DNA of 64,000 bases from Ureibacillus acetophenoni (lineage in GTDB: Bacteria > Bacillota > Bacilli > Bacillales_A > Planococcaceae), in the NCBI RefSeq assembly GCF_900220965.1, contig NZ_OBQC01000002.1, positions 213,176-277,175 of the forward strand, given 5' to 3'. The position numbers were made by a program, and so were the translations under genes. The notes below the pieces were generated by a model. That model worked only from the letters and a program-made list of their open reading frames with translations, was not told where the DNA came from and ran no database searches. Shown in pieces: positions 29,886-38,888 of the stretch; the first letter of the stretch is position 1; the number at the start of each line of letters is the position of its first letter.

Positions 29886-32183
29886 TTAGTAACTTGTTAT
29901 TACCTTTATTTCTTTTTTGTTGACCGTAATTTCTATCGTTCCAGAATCTGCAGTGTTTAACATTCCGATTCCATTGTTTTGATATCGTTCAATGACCTCT
30001 TTATGAGGATGTCCATATCGATTATTTTTCCCCGAGCTAAAAATTGTTAATTGTGGCATTAAATTTTGTATAAAAATTTCACTACTTGATGTTTTACTCC
30101 CATGGTGACCTGCTTTTAAAATATTTATATTTTTTAACTTCGGGTATTGTTTTAGCATCTCTTTTTCACCTGCTTCTTCTAAATCGCCAGTAAACAATAC
30201 GCTAAACTGATCATTCGCAACATATAAAACGAGAGAATCATCATTCCCCTCATATTCAACATCATTTGGCCAAAGATATTGAAAAATATAATCGTTTGCT
30301 ATCCAATAATTATCCGACATTTGTTCTAGTATAGGAATCTTCATATCGTTAGTCGCTTGAACTAAATCCTTCATAACATCTTTTTCATAAGAATTAGGTG
30401 AAATATGGATTTCTTTCACTTCTAGCTCCTTTACAATTTCTTCAGCACCTTCTACGTGATCACTATCAGCATGAGTTATGATTAACTTATTAATACGATG
30501 TATCCCTTTTCCCTTTAGATATGGTACAACGACTTGTCTTCCCACTTCATAGGGCTCATTCGTTTTTTTCCATTCCTCACCTTCAAATCTTAAAACACCA
30601 CCTGAATCTATTAGGTAGACTTCTGAGCTATAAGGTAACTCAATTAAAATACTATCTCCTTGTCCCACAGAAATAAATGATATTCTCAAATCTGCAAACG
30701 ATTTGTTATGGAAATGTAAAAGCAAAATAGGTATGAACAAGACTAAACAATACTTCCAAATCTTTGCACCTTTATCAAACAAGTAAAAAGAATAAAAGAT
30801 GCTTAAATAAGCGACTACAATTAGTATTAAAGCTGGTTTACCTGGAATCCACATCTGATTAGGTAATGTCTGAATCCATAAAATAAACTGAGCTAAAAGC
30901 TCCCTCAATGGTTCATAAATATTAAAAAGAATACTATCAACCTGTCCTGGTAAAAAGGATACAATTAATAACACAATATTAATAGGTAAAATAACAAACG
31001 AAAAAAGTGGTACAAAAACTATGTTGGCAACTAGCGAAGAAATACTTATTTCATAAAAATGGAATAGTAATAAGGGATATACTAACAATTGGCAAACAAA
31101 TGTAATTAAGAAGGATTGAATAATCCAAGACTTATAACGATTTAGTATATTTCCAGAATAAATTAAACTTAAAGTTGCTAAATAAGAAAGTTGAAAACCG
31201 ATTTGATAGATTGACCAAGGCTCTATCAATACAAAGAAAATAAAACTAATGGCTAAGGCATCATCCACCGGTATTTTTTTATATAGTTGTGTCAGCAGGA
31301 TAATTTCGGCGACTATAACCGCGCGCCATACAGAGGGGGCTCCCCCCGCTAACATACCATAGATGGGCAATATTAAAATTAATAATAAAGTAGCAAGCTC
31401 TCTTCTTACCCCGATTCTTAATAAGCCTTGAAATACAATTAACGAAAGAATTGCAATGTGCAATCCTGAAATCGCAAATAAATGGGTAATTCCAAGCTTT
31501 TGATAAGCTCTTGTCATTTCTGAATCTACATTTTCCTGGAAACCAATGAGTAAACTTTGAGCTTCTGCTACGAGAGATGTTGGAAAAGTGTTTTCAATAT
31601 GTTGAATTAGAAAATGCCTTTGTGAACTAATTTTTTGAAAAATAGAAGAAGTTGAATTAATGTATGTCCAATCCAAAATTTCTAAAATACCAATTGCACC
31701 TTTACTTTTTAAATAATTGTCCATATTAAATCCATACTTATGAGCCGGTGGATCTGGCTTATTTAACGTACCAATAATTTCAAATCTCATACCAACTAAT
31801 GGCATCGTTTGAAACCGATACTTCTCTTCCTTTGTTTTGAGTTCGTAAGTTACATAAACTTTATGCCCCTGATCATCCTTCATAAAACCTCTTATTTTAG
31901 CCCCATTAATTTTATACTCATCTGTCCAGGTTAGCGTGACGGGAAGTTCCAATGGTTCGTAAATTTGATTCATTTGGTTCGAAAAATGTAAATAACAAAC
32001 GATACCAACTATAATTACATAAAAACAATGAAGCATCGCGAACCGCTTGTAGACGCAAAATAGAAAAACTACTAATAACAAAAATAAAAACCCTATCGAT
32101 TCATGTGCAGCGATTGCTGCTACTAAAACCGACAAGGCGTAAATTAACCATTTATGCTTTAATGAGTTTACCAAATAATTCAT
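29886..32183 (-). CDS. comEC: DNA internalization channel ComEC/Rec2
   Basis: Polytopic membrane channel that carries transforming single-stranded DNA into the cell. The 765-residue protein has N-terminal membrane segments and an OB-like domain, the competence domain with FAISGLHIAIL near 237-247, further membrane segments, and a C-terminal metallo-beta-lactamase domain with ITHADSDHVEGA and AGHHGSKTSSSEIF. The start overlaps the end of comEB by 32 bases, as expected in the comE operon. Full length for the family. Confidence 0.96.
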   Translation of the reverse strand: MNYLVNSLKHKWLIYALSVLVAAIAAHESIGFLFLLLVVFLFCVYKRFAMLHCFYVIIVGIVCYLHFSNQMNQIYEPLELPVTLTWTDEYKINGAKIRGFMKDDQGHKVYVTYELKTKEEKYRFQTMPLVGMRFEIIGTLNKPDPPAHKYGFNMDNYLKSKGAIGILEILDWTYINSTSSIFQKISSQRHFLIQHIENTFPTSLVAEAQSLLIGFQENVDSEMTRAYQKLGITHLFAISGLHIAILSLIVFQGLLRIGVRRELATLLLILILPIYGMLAGGAPSVWRAVIVAEIILLTQLYKKIPVDDALAISFIFFVLIEPWSIYQIGFQLSYLATLSLIYSGNILNRYKSWIIQSFLITFVCQLLVYPLLLFHFYEISISSLVANIVFVPLFSFVILPINIVLLIVSFLPGQVDSILFNIYEPLRELLAQFILWIQTLPNQMWIPGKPALILIVVAYLSIFYSFYLFDKGAKIWKYCLVLFIPILLLHFHNKSFADLRISFISVGQGDSILIELPYSSEVYLIDSGGVLRFEGEEWKKTNEPYEVGRQVVVPYLKGKGIHRINKLIITHADSDHVEGAEEIVKELEVKEIHISPNSYEKDVMKDLVQATNDMKIPILEQMSDNYWIANDYIFQYLWPNDVEYEGNDDSLVLYVANDQFSVLFTGDLEEAGEKEMLKQYPKLKNINILKAGHHGSKTSSSEIFIQNLMPQLTIFSSGKNNRYGHPHKEVIERYQNNGIGMLNTADSGTIEITVNKKEIKVITSY

Positions 32184-32727
32184 TCACCTTCTGTTCAAAA
32201 GGGACTAATTCTTCCTCTGTAGCACCTAAACTACGAAGTTTGTTCATCATTTCAAGAGAAAACTGTAGTTTTTCATCTTGTAAGAAGTCTATTTTCGCTT
32301 CATCAAATGGGACGTGTACAACATTCACATTTGCTTTTTCAAACAATTCTAAAGCATAAGGGTTATTTTTATAACTAGTAGCGTAATACACATTTTTAAT
32401 GCCAGATTGAATAATTGACTTCGTACAAGGTAAACACGGGAAATGTGTAACATATAAATCTGCATCGTCTGTGGATGTACCATATTTTGCACATTGTAAC
32501 AATGCATTTACTTCTGCATGGACAGTACGAACACAATGGTTATCAATTACATAACACCCTTGTTCTATACAATGCTCGTCCCCTGATATTGATCCATTAT
32601 AGCCACCAGCTATAATTCTTTTTTCCCTAACTATAGTAGCTCCTACAGCTAATCTAGTACATGTACTTCTTAAAGCTAATAAATGACTTTGTGCCATGAA
32701 AAATTGATCCCAAGTAATACGTTCCAT
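32152..32727 (-). CDS. comEB: ComEB, dCMP deaminase family protein
   Basis: Cytidine/deoxycytidylate deaminase family protein, second gene of the comE operon. The zinc motif is complete: HAE at 70-72 and PCLPC with Cys98 and Cys101. In B. subtilis ComEB is not needed for DNA uptake itself but has been linked to localisation of competence proteins at the pole. 191 residues, ATG at 32727, overlapping comEC. Confidence 0.94.
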   Translation of the reverse strand: MERITWDQFFMAQSHLLALRSTCTRLAVGATIVREKRIIAGGYNGSISGDEHCIEQGCYVIDNHCVRTVHAEVNALLQCAKYGTSTDDADLYVTHFPCLPCTKSIIQSGIKNVYYATSYKNNPYALELFEKANVNVVHVPFDEAKIDFLQDEKLQFSLEMMNKLRSLGATEEELVPFEQKVNELFGKLIKA

Positions 32728-32807
32728 ATGATTACCTCCACACTTTATCTATCTATTGTTAGTTTAGACCTAAAACAGAACAGTTGCAATGTGAGGATCA
32801 ATATTTA

Positions 32808-33416
32808 CTATTTTACAGTAATAAATTCTTTCAATTTTTCAAAGGTTTTATCACCAATACCAGTTACATTTTTCAAATCTTCCACTGTTTGAAAATTCCC
32901 TTGTTCCTGGCGATAAGCAATAATTGCCTGGGCTTTAGACGGACCAATTCCAGGTAAAGTTGATAGTTCTGATTCATTTGCCATATTGATATTTACTAGA
33001 TTTGATGAAGATTTAGTTTCTGGAGAAGTGACGATAGATTTAAATTGTTCTTCTTCCATTTCTTCATCTATTCTAGGAACATATATTACCATCTCATCCT
33101 GTAATTTTTGTGCATGATTTATGTTCTTTGAATTAGCGTCTTCTGTATAGCCACCAGCAAGTTCGATGACGTCGATAATACGTTTTTCCGATGAGAGCTC
33201 GTAGACACCAGGGTATTTTACAGCCCCCTTAATATCAACAATTACATTTTGTTGAAACTCTTGCTCTTCTATAACAAGAGATGGTTCGTCCAAATTCGAT
33301 TGTTCAGTTTCAATTGGAATTAATGTAAGTGGTTCAAGTTGTTCTTCACTTGAGTGGTTTTGTTGAAGGAATATGAAAAGAATTACAATACAAAGTATGC
33401 CTGGGGAATAGCACAC
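32808..33416 (-). CDS. comEA: Competence protein ComEA, apparent 5' frameshift
   Basis: Membrane-anchored DNA receptor for transformation. The intact frame encodes an SLBB domain (VDIKGAVKYPGVYEL, about 60-110) and a C-terminal helix-hairpin-helix DNA-binding domain (NINMANESELSTLPGIG and LKNVTGIGDKTFEKLKEF). The frame opens at a GTG (33416) without a ribosome binding site. An ATG at 33450 with TAGGTG five bases upstream begins MFQNFVKKYGLSVLF in another frame and joins the SLBB frame if one C is removed from a CCCC run (33403-33406), restoring a proper N-terminal anchor. So the gene is either frameshifted or carries a sequence error. Confidence 0.88.
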   Translation of the reverse strand: MCYSPGILCIVILFIFLQQNHSSEEQLEPLTLIPIETEQSNLDEPSLVIEEQEFQQNVIVDIKGAVKYPGVYELSSEKRIIDVIELAGGYTEDANSKNINHAQKLQDEMVIYVPRIDEEMEEEQFKSIVTSPETKSSSNLVNINMANESELSTLPGIGPSKAQAIIAYRQEQGNFQTVEDLKNVTGIGDKTFEKLKEFITVK

Positions 33417-33467
33417 TTAATCCATACTTTTTCACGAAGTTCTGGAACATTAAAACACCTACTTTCC

Positions 33468-33516
33468 AGAAGGTAAATCATATGGAGATATCTCTATATT
33501 ACAAAATTTACCTTCT
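33468..33516 (-). other. Hairpin between yqeM and comEA
   Basis: Perfect 11-bp arms AGAAGGTAAAT / ATTTACCTTCT enclosing ATGGAGATATCTCTAT, so nearly the entire 49 bases are palindromic. On the minus strand it stands about 18 bases before the comEA ATG at 33450. No T run follows; it could be the yqeM terminator or a regulatory leader element. Confidence 0.65.
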
Positions 33517-33547
33517 GTTAACAAGAGGTATTTGAGAGAATTTTTAT

Positions 33548-34288
33548 TCATTTTATAGCTCTAAAAAAGATTCTCTCACTCTCAAAATCCGGATCTTCAT
33601 CAGTAAAATCAGCGTAAATTTCAACTTTAGAAAATCCAGATTGATATAGCCATTCTTTATAAAAGTCTATTGGAAACGTACGCTGATAATGTTCTTCATC
33701 AAAGCGTACAAATTTTTCCGTATTACTTTCCTTTACAAAGAATGTCATTTGATGGTAAACGGAATGTTCATCTTCTCCTTCTTCTGTATGCCAAACATAT
33801 AGAATATTACCATCATCATATGTGAATGGACTTTCCATGAAAATCTCATTCATTTTATATAATGAGTGAACGTCAAAAAATAACTGTCCACCTTTACGCA
33901 AAGATTCATAAATACGTTTAAATGTCTCCTGAACGGAGTGCTCATCTTGAAGATAATTTATAGAATCAATGGGAATAGTAATTACATCATAATTTTGAAA
34001 CCCATCAATTTCATCCATCGACATTTGAAAAAAAGGAATCGAAATTCCTTCTTTCATTGCTCGGTCATTTGCGATAGCTAACATTTCTTCGGAAAGATCA
34101 ATTCCACTCACATCATATCCTTCTTGGTGGAATTTTGATGTAAGTGTTCCTGTTCCACAACCAACATCTAATAATAATGGGTACTCTTCACTAGGTGCAT
34201 ACTTCTTTACCCAATTAATGTATTCATTGTATGGAACGTCTTGCATCAGTACATCATATACTTCTGCAAATTTTACATAGTTGCTCAT
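33548..34288 (-). CDS. yqeM: Class I SAM-dependent methyltransferase YqeM
   Basis: Rossmann-fold methyltransferase. ATG at 34288 overlaps the rsfS stop (ATGA), indicating coupling; the frame is open 14 codons further but only over rsfS. 246 residues with motif I LLLDVGCGTGTLTSKF near 38-53, motif II GIDLSEEML and post-motif VITIPIDSINYL. Same position as B. subtilis yqeM; the substrate is not known. Confidence 0.92.
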   Translation of the reverse strand: MSNYVKFAEVYDVLMQDVPYNEYINWVKKYAPSEEYPLLLDVGCGTGTLTSKFHQEGYDVSGIDLSEEMLAIANDRAMKEGISIPFFQMSMDEIDGFQNYDVITIPIDSINYLQDEHSVQETFKRIYESLRKGGQLFFDVHSLYKMNEIFMESPFTYDDGNILYVWHTEEGEDEHSVYHQMTFFVKESNTEKFVRFDEEHYQRTFPIDFYKEWLYQSGFSKVEIYADFTDEDPDFESERIFFRAIK

Positions 34289-34635
34289 AGTTCTATAGTC
34301 GGGGCATCTAATTGTGGTGCATCGCCCCATAAACGTTCTAAGTTGTAAAACACTCTTTCATCCTTATGGAAAATATGCACAACAACATCACCTAAGTCCA
34401 CTAAAACCCAACGTGCGGAATCAAAACCTTCTACTCTTTTCACATCAAAGCCTTGCTCGTATGCTTTTTCTTGAACTTCTCTTGCTATCGCTTGAATTTG
34501 TCGATCAGAGTTCCCATGACAAATAATGAAATAATCCGCTAGTAAAGAAATGTTTTGCATATTTAACACAACGATATCTTCCGCACGTTTGTCGTCAATA
34601 GCTTTGTAAGCAACTTGTAATAAACTTTCTGTCAT
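34285..34635 (-). CDS. rsfS: Ribosomal silencing factor RsfS
   Basis: Binds ribosomal protein L14 (uL14) and blocks subunit joining during starvation. The 116-residue protein shows the family core NISLLADYFIICHGNSDRQIQAIA and RWVLVDLGDVVVHIF. Between yqeK and yqeM, overlapping the latter; standard yqe operon order. Confidence 0.96.
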   Translation of the reverse strand: MTESLLQVAYKAIDDKRAEDIVVLNMQNISLLADYFIICHGNSDRQIQAIAREVQEKAYEQGFDVKRVEGFDSARWVLVDLGDVVVHIFHKDERVFYNLERLWGDAPQLDAPTIEL

Positions 34636-34699
34636 TCTTTCACTTTTCCTCTCTTCTTAAAGTTTTTAATAATTTTCATTTTAATTATTAGCCTTGAAT

Positions 34700-35260
34700 T
34701 TAGTCCAAATCAATTAAATCGTTATAACATTCAATCGATAATGGGTAAATCTTTTGTTTAGTGTTAACTAAAAACTGAATAGAATGCCAAATGCATGAAC
34801 GCATTGCTTTTTCTAAATCTATTTCAGCATTATTTCTAAGTTTTTCTACTCCGTCAAACTTACGGTTCGGTTCAATCATATCAGCAATAAAAATAATTTT
34901 TTCTAGTTTAGACATCCCAGGTCTACCTGTTGTATGAAAGCGAATTGAATTTAGTATATCTTCGTTATTAATATTAAATTCATGTTCCGCAATCCACGCG
35001 CCAACTGGTCCATGTAAAATTTCAGGACCCCAATTGACAAGCTGTTTGTCTAGCCCATGTTCTTGCACAATTTGGATCATCCATTGTTCATCCGCATACT
35101 TAGCAATATCATGTAAAATTGCAGCAGTTTCAGCAGCTTTAACGTCTTCCCCATATTTTCGAGCTAATTTAATTGCCGTTTCCATAACTCCTAATGTATG
35201 AATATATCTTTTTTCAGGCATTCTTTGTTTAATTGCTTCTAAATATTCAGCGCGTTCCAT
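34700..35260 (-). CDS. yqeK: HD-domain hydrolase YqeK (diadenosine tetraphosphatase)
   Basis: HD-domain protein of the YqeK family, whose members symmetrically hydrolyse Ap4A to ADP. The 186-residue protein has RYIHTLGVMETAI, the HD pair in ILHDIAKYA, and HTTGRPGMSKLEKIIFIADMIEPNR. Its start overlaps the end of nadD by 14 bases, so the two are coupled. Confidence 0.94.
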   Translation of the reverse strand: MERAEYLEAIKQRMPEKRYIHTLGVMETAIKLARKYGEDVKAAETAAILHDIAKYADEQWMIQIVQEHGLDKQLVNWGPEILHGPVGAWIAEHEFNINNEDILNSIRFHTTGRPGMSKLEKIIFIADMIEPNRKFDGVEKLRNNAEIDLEKAMRSCIWHSIQFLVNTKQKIYPLSIECYNDLIDLD

Positions 35261-35819
35261 ATAGACCTTCCTTTCGAATATAAGCTTCTACACCTTCAGG
35301 AAGTAAAAATTTTAATGTTCCCCCATTAGTAAAGCGATGTCGAATTAACGTGGAAGATAAGTCTATTTCAGGTGCTTCAATCATTTGCACTTTTAAGTTT
35401 GTGTAAGAGTTAGAGCCGGGACGTCTAAAACCAACAAACTTTACGAGCTTCATTAATTCATCAATTTTAAACCAATTATGGAGTGAATCAATCATATCTC
35501 CACCAATAATAAAATAGAACTCTACATTAGGTTCACGATTGAGTAAAGCTACCATCGTATCATAAGTATATGAAATGCCACCACGTTCAACTTCAATGGT
35601 TTCTACCTTGAAATTTGGGTTCGATTCCGCCATAATCTCAACCATTCGAAGTCGATCGGTCGTTGTGGCATCTCCTCTAAGTTGTTTGTGAGGTGCAATT
35701 GCATTTGGCATAAAACGGACTTCATCAAGGTTAAGTGCATGAAAAGCTTCATTTGCACAAATGAGATGACCGATATGTGGAGGGTTAAATGTTCCACCTA
35801 AAATGCCAACTTTTTTCAT
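35247..35819 (-). CDS. nadD: Nicotinate-nucleotide adenylyltransferase
   Basis: Converts nicotinate mononucleotide to deamido-NAD in NAD synthesis. Start at ATG 35819 (AGGTG nine bases upstream; a TTG at 35831 overlaps that site), 190 residues. Nucleotidyltransferase motif GGTFNPPHIGHL with the HxGH signature near 7-16 and the C-terminal ISST-type motif as LSSTLIRHR. Between yhbY and yqeK. Confidence 0.96.
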   Translation of the reverse strand: MKKVGILGGTFNPPHIGHLICANEAFHALNLDEVRFMPNAIAPHKQLRGDATTTDRLRMVEIMAESNPNFKVETIEVERGGISYTYDTMVALLNREPNVEFYFIIGGDMIDSLHNWFKIDELMKLVKFVGFRRPGSNSYTNLKVQMIEAPEIDLSSTLIRHRFTNGGTLKFLLPEGVEAYIRKEGLYGTR

Positions 35820-35832
35820 TCCAAACAACACC

Positions 35833-36138
35833 TTACTTTTTATCTACTCGAGGTAAATGAATTTTTTTATTATTTTTTGATTCTTTATATAGTACGACAG
35901 TTAAGCCGATTAATTGCACAAGTTCAGAGTTCGTTCCTTTTGCTAGTGCTTCAGCCACTTCATGTTTTTCTTCTTCACAATTGTCTAAGATGCGTACTTT
36001 TAATAACTCACGGGCTTCTAGCGCATCTTCTATTTGACGTAGCATTTGCTCATTGACGCCACCTTTTCCAACTTGAAAGATAGGTGTTAAATGATGTGCC
36101 TCTGCTCTTAAATATCTCTTTTGTTTTCCTGTTAACAT
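35833..36138 (-). CDS. yhbY: RNA-binding protein YhbY (CRM domain)
   Basis: Small CRM-domain protein associated with pre-50S ribosomes. The 101-residue protein (B. subtilis YqeI) shows LTGKQKRYLRAEAHHLTPIF, the GKGG loop (VGKGGVNEQ) and ALEARELLKVRILDN. Lies between aroE and nadD. Confidence 0.94.
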   Translation of the reverse strand: MLTGKQKRYLRAEAHHLTPIFQVGKGGVNEQMLRQIEDALEARELLKVRILDNCEEEKHEVAEALAKGTNSELVQLIGLTVVLYKESKNNKKIHLPRVDKK

Positions 36139-36179
36139 AAAAAATGAAAATCCTCCTGTAGGTAAATTACTATATACCT

Positions 36180-37004
36180 TTAATTTAACTGTTCTGTTAG
36201 TTTTTCAACCATCAGTTTTGTATCTGGATATTGACCTAACCAATGTTCATAAGCAATTGCTCCTTGATGTACAAACATTCCAACACCAGTTACAACGGTT
36301 GCTCCAATTTCTTTTGCATGTTGTAAAAAAGGAGTCACTAATGGATTATACACAATATCTGACGCAATTGCGTCTTTTGACATTCGGTCTATTGAAAATG
36401 GTAAAGAAAATTCACCGTAATTCATACCAGCAGATGTCGTTTGAATTATTATTTTATATTTATTTAACATTTGACTTGCTTCTTCATTTGTTATGACTTT
36501 TCCACTACCTAAAGCGTCGATAAGATCACGTGCTTTAGATAGTGTACGGTTAGTGACAGTAATGTTTTCATAACCTTGATTTTTTAAAGCAAAAGCAATT
36601 CCTCTTGCTGCACCACCTGCACCAATCATTAGTACAGGTTGATTACGTAATTCATTGCCTACCTTTTCTTCCAAAGAGCGAACAAATCCGACTCCATCAG
36701 TGTTATACCCTTTTAAATGGCCATTTTTTAAACGAACTACTGTATTAACAGCTCCCATAAGTTTTGCTGTTTCATCGATTTCATCTAAAAATGGGATGAT
36801 TGTAGTTTTGTGTGGAATAGTGACGTTAAATCCACTAACTCCCAGCAAATTCAAAGAATTAATCGCTTTTTCCAAATCCTCTGGTTTTACTCGAATTGGA
36901 ATATAACTCGCATCGAATCCATCCAAGTCAAACCATGTATTATGCATTTCTGGAGATTTTGACTGAGCTATTGGATCTCCAATTACAGCAAACCATTTCT
37001 TCAT
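36180..37004 (-). CDS. aroE: Shikimate dehydrogenase
   Basis: NADPH-dependent reduction of 3-dehydroshikimate to shikimate in aromatic amino acid synthesis. I use the ATG at 37004 (275 residues, KKWFAVIGDPIAQSKSPEMH), the family start; the open frame runs 38 codons further through the end of yqeH and is Cys-rich shadow. Motifs: SKSPEMHN, GFNVTIPHK with the catalytic Lys, GAGGAARG for NADP binding and NRTLSKA. Confidence 0.96.
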   Translation of the reverse strand: MKKWFAVIGDPIAQSKSPEMHNTWFDLDGFDASYIPIRVKPEDLEKAINSLNLLGVSGFNVTIPHKTTIIPFLDEIDETAKLMGAVNTVVRLKNGHLKGYNTDGVGFVRSLEEKVGNELRNQPVLMIGAGGAARGIAFALKNQGYENITVTNRTLSKARDLIDALGSGKVITNEEASQMLNKYKIIIQTTSAGMNYGEFSLPFSIDRMSKDAIASDIVYNPLVTPFLQHAKEIGATVVTGVGMFVHQGAIAYEHWLGQYPDTKLMVEKLTEQLN

Positions 37005-37030
37005 TTTCCAAATATCCCTTCTCTTTTTAT

Positions 37031-38134
37031 TTATATTAGTGAAGGTCGTATAAACACCTCTACACCTTTTGGAGCATGGACTGCAACAACTACATTTGCA
37101 TGTTGTACAGTAATCCATCCTAAACCAGATATAACGACGTCAGTTTTATTTTCTTTAATTGAAAATTCGTGTCTTACAAGTTCCGGTAATCTTTCTATGA
37201 ACTTTGAAGTAGGTGGTGATAATAATTCGCCCTTATGTTCTTCGTATAGTGTATCTGCTTTTTCTAACTTTGTACGATGAATTGGTAAATCATTTGCTAT
37301 ATGAATCGTAAAAGCAGATCTTTCTCCACGTATAAAGTCGAACCTTGCTAAAGCACCAATAAATAATGTTTGTCCAGCATTTTGCTGATATACTTTCGGC
37401 TTAATTTCCTTTTTCGGCGTAATGTATTTTAATTCACTTGAATCGATATGGTGTGCCATTTGGTGATGGTTAATTATCCCAGGTGTATCGTAAAGTGCTG
37501 CACCGTCGTCTAATGGTATTTCAATCATATCTAAAGTTGTACCTGGGAAATGCGATGTTGTTATTACATTTCCTTCTCCTGTTGCCTGCTTAATAATACG
37601 ATTAATAAACGTCGATTTTCCAACATTAGTACAACCTACTACGTAGACATTTTTCCCTTTACGGTGTTGTTCAATAGCTTCAACAACGTCTGATATTCCA
37701 AACCCTCTATGGGCACTAACTAGTAGCACATCAATTGGTTGTAATCCTAAACTTTTCGCTTCTCGTTTAATCCAGTTAATCACTTTGTTTGGCTTAACTG
37801 ATTTCGGAAGTAAGTCTGCCTTATTTGCAACCAATAAAACCGGATTTTTGCCAACAAATCGATGAAGTCCAGGTAACCAACTGCCATTAAAATCAAATAT
37901 ATCGACAATTTTTACAATTAGTCCTTCTTGTTCACCAAGACCATTTAAAATACGTAGAAAATCGTCGTCAGTTAGACTCACTGGTTGAATCTCATTGTAA
38001 TTTTTTAAACGAAAACAACGTTGACAAATAACGGTTTCCTTAGTTAATGATGAAAGAGGTGTATATCCCACTGCCTCTTTATCTTCTGTTTGAATTACTG
38101 CACCACAGCCAATGCAATGTAGCTCTTCTGTCAT
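37031..38134 (-). CDS. yqeH: Ribosome assembly GTPase YqeH
   Basis: Circularly permuted GTPase required for 30S biogenesis. ATG at 38134 overlaps the yqeG stop (ATGA) and follows GGGAGGA; 367 residues. The motif order shows the permutation: zinc finger CxGC...CQRC at the N-terminus, G4 NKADLLPKS first, then G1 GCTNVGKSTFIN and G3 DTPG, followed by a C-terminal RNA-binding region. Confidence 0.97.
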   Translation of the reverse strand: MTEELHCIGCGAVIQTEDKEAVGYTPLSSLTKETVICQRCFRLKNYNEIQPVSLTDDDFLRILNGLGEQEGLIVKIVDIFDFNGSWLPGLHRFVGKNPVLLVANKADLLPKSVKPNKVINWIKREAKSLGLQPIDVLLVSAHRGFGISDVVEAIEQHRKGKNVYVVGCTNVGKSTFINRIIKQATGEGNVITTSHFPGTTLDMIEIPLDDGAALYDTPGIINHHQMAHHIDSSELKYITPKKEIKPKVYQQNAGQTLFIGALARFDFIRGERSAFTIHIANDLPIHRTKLEKADTLYEEHKGELLSPPTSKFIERLPELVRHEFSIKENKTDVVISGLGWITVQHANVVVAVHAPKGVEVFIRPSLI

Positions 38135-38652
38135 TCTTTTTCCTCCCAAGTTTTAATGCCTCTACGTTTTAAAGAATTAAATACACGTCGTTCAACAAAA
38201 CGATTGAATTTCGTAACCATACCATCTGATTCTGCTACAGGTCGAACTAAAATTGTATACAATTTCAATCGATTAGCTCCCATAACGTCAGTAAGTAATT
38301 GATCTCCAACCATTATTACTTCGTTTTTCTTTAATCCTAGTTGCTTTAATGCTGCTAAATAAGCTGCTCCTAACGGCTTTCTTGCTTTATAAATATATGG
38401 AATACCTAGTGGATCTGCAAATCGTTTTACCCTTGCTTCATTGTTATTTGAAGCAATAATGACTTTGATTCCCGCTTCTTCCATACCTTTAATCCAATTT
38501 GCAATCTCTTCTGTTGCTTCATGTCGATTCCATTCGATTAACGTATTATCTAAATCAGTAATGATTCCCTTAATCCCTAGTTTCTCTAACTTTTCTGGAG
38601 TTATTTCATATACTGAAGTAACAAACTCTTTTGGCAATAAAAAATTATACAA
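38131..38652 (-). CDS. yqeG: HAD-superfamily (IIIA) phosphatase YqeG
   Basis: HAD-family phosphatase, closest family TIGR-type YqeG/Gep4-like phosphatidylglycerophosphatase fold. The catalytic DxDxT motif is in GIITDLDNTLIEW and the C-terminal acidic motif in MVGDQLLTDVMGANR. I prefer the TTG at 38652 (GAGTGGGG eight bases upstream), giving MYNFLLPKEF which aligns with the Bacillus start; the TTG at 38670 would add six residues. First gene of the yqeGH-aroE-yhbY-nadD-yqeK-rsfS-yqeM operon. In vivo substrate uncertain. Confidence 0.92.
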   Translation of the reverse strand: MYNFLLPKEFVTSVYEITPEKLEKLGIKGIITDLDNTLIEWNRHEATEEIANWIKGMEEAGIKVIIASNNNEARVKRFADPLGIPYIYKARKPLGAAYLAALKQLGLKKNEVIMVGDQLLTDVMGANRLKLYTILVRPVAESDGMVTKFNRFVERRVFNSLKRRGIKTWEEKE

Positions 38653-38831
38653 CGATGATACCCCACTCAATAAATTTTATTATTTGATTATATCATAACG
38701 AATTAGCTTGTCCCATTGTCACTATGTCATTTCTTGCATATTATAGATAATCAATAAATAATTATCATTTTTTAGAAATGGAAACCTTTGTTTTTTATGA
38801 ATAACATTTTTCTTATTTTCTTAAAGTATTT

Positions 38832-38860
38832 TCATTTTCACTCGTTAAAAATCATATAAT
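38832..38860 (+). promoter_or_regulatory. Putative sigma-E promoter of sigK
   Basis: -35 TCATTTT (38832-38838), 14-base spacer, -10 CATATAAT (38853-38860): 6/7 and 7/8 matches to the sigma-E consensus. The transcript would begin near 38867, just before the sigK ribosome binding site. Matches the known mother-cell control of sigK. Confidence 0.75.
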
Positions 38861-38888
38861 GTCGAAAAAGGTAGAAAGGATGACGTAA

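Noticed and set aside
36180-37118. 38-residue Cys-rich N-terminal extension of AroE
   Set aside because: It is the shadow of the yqeH 3' end; AroE homologues start at the Met at 37004.
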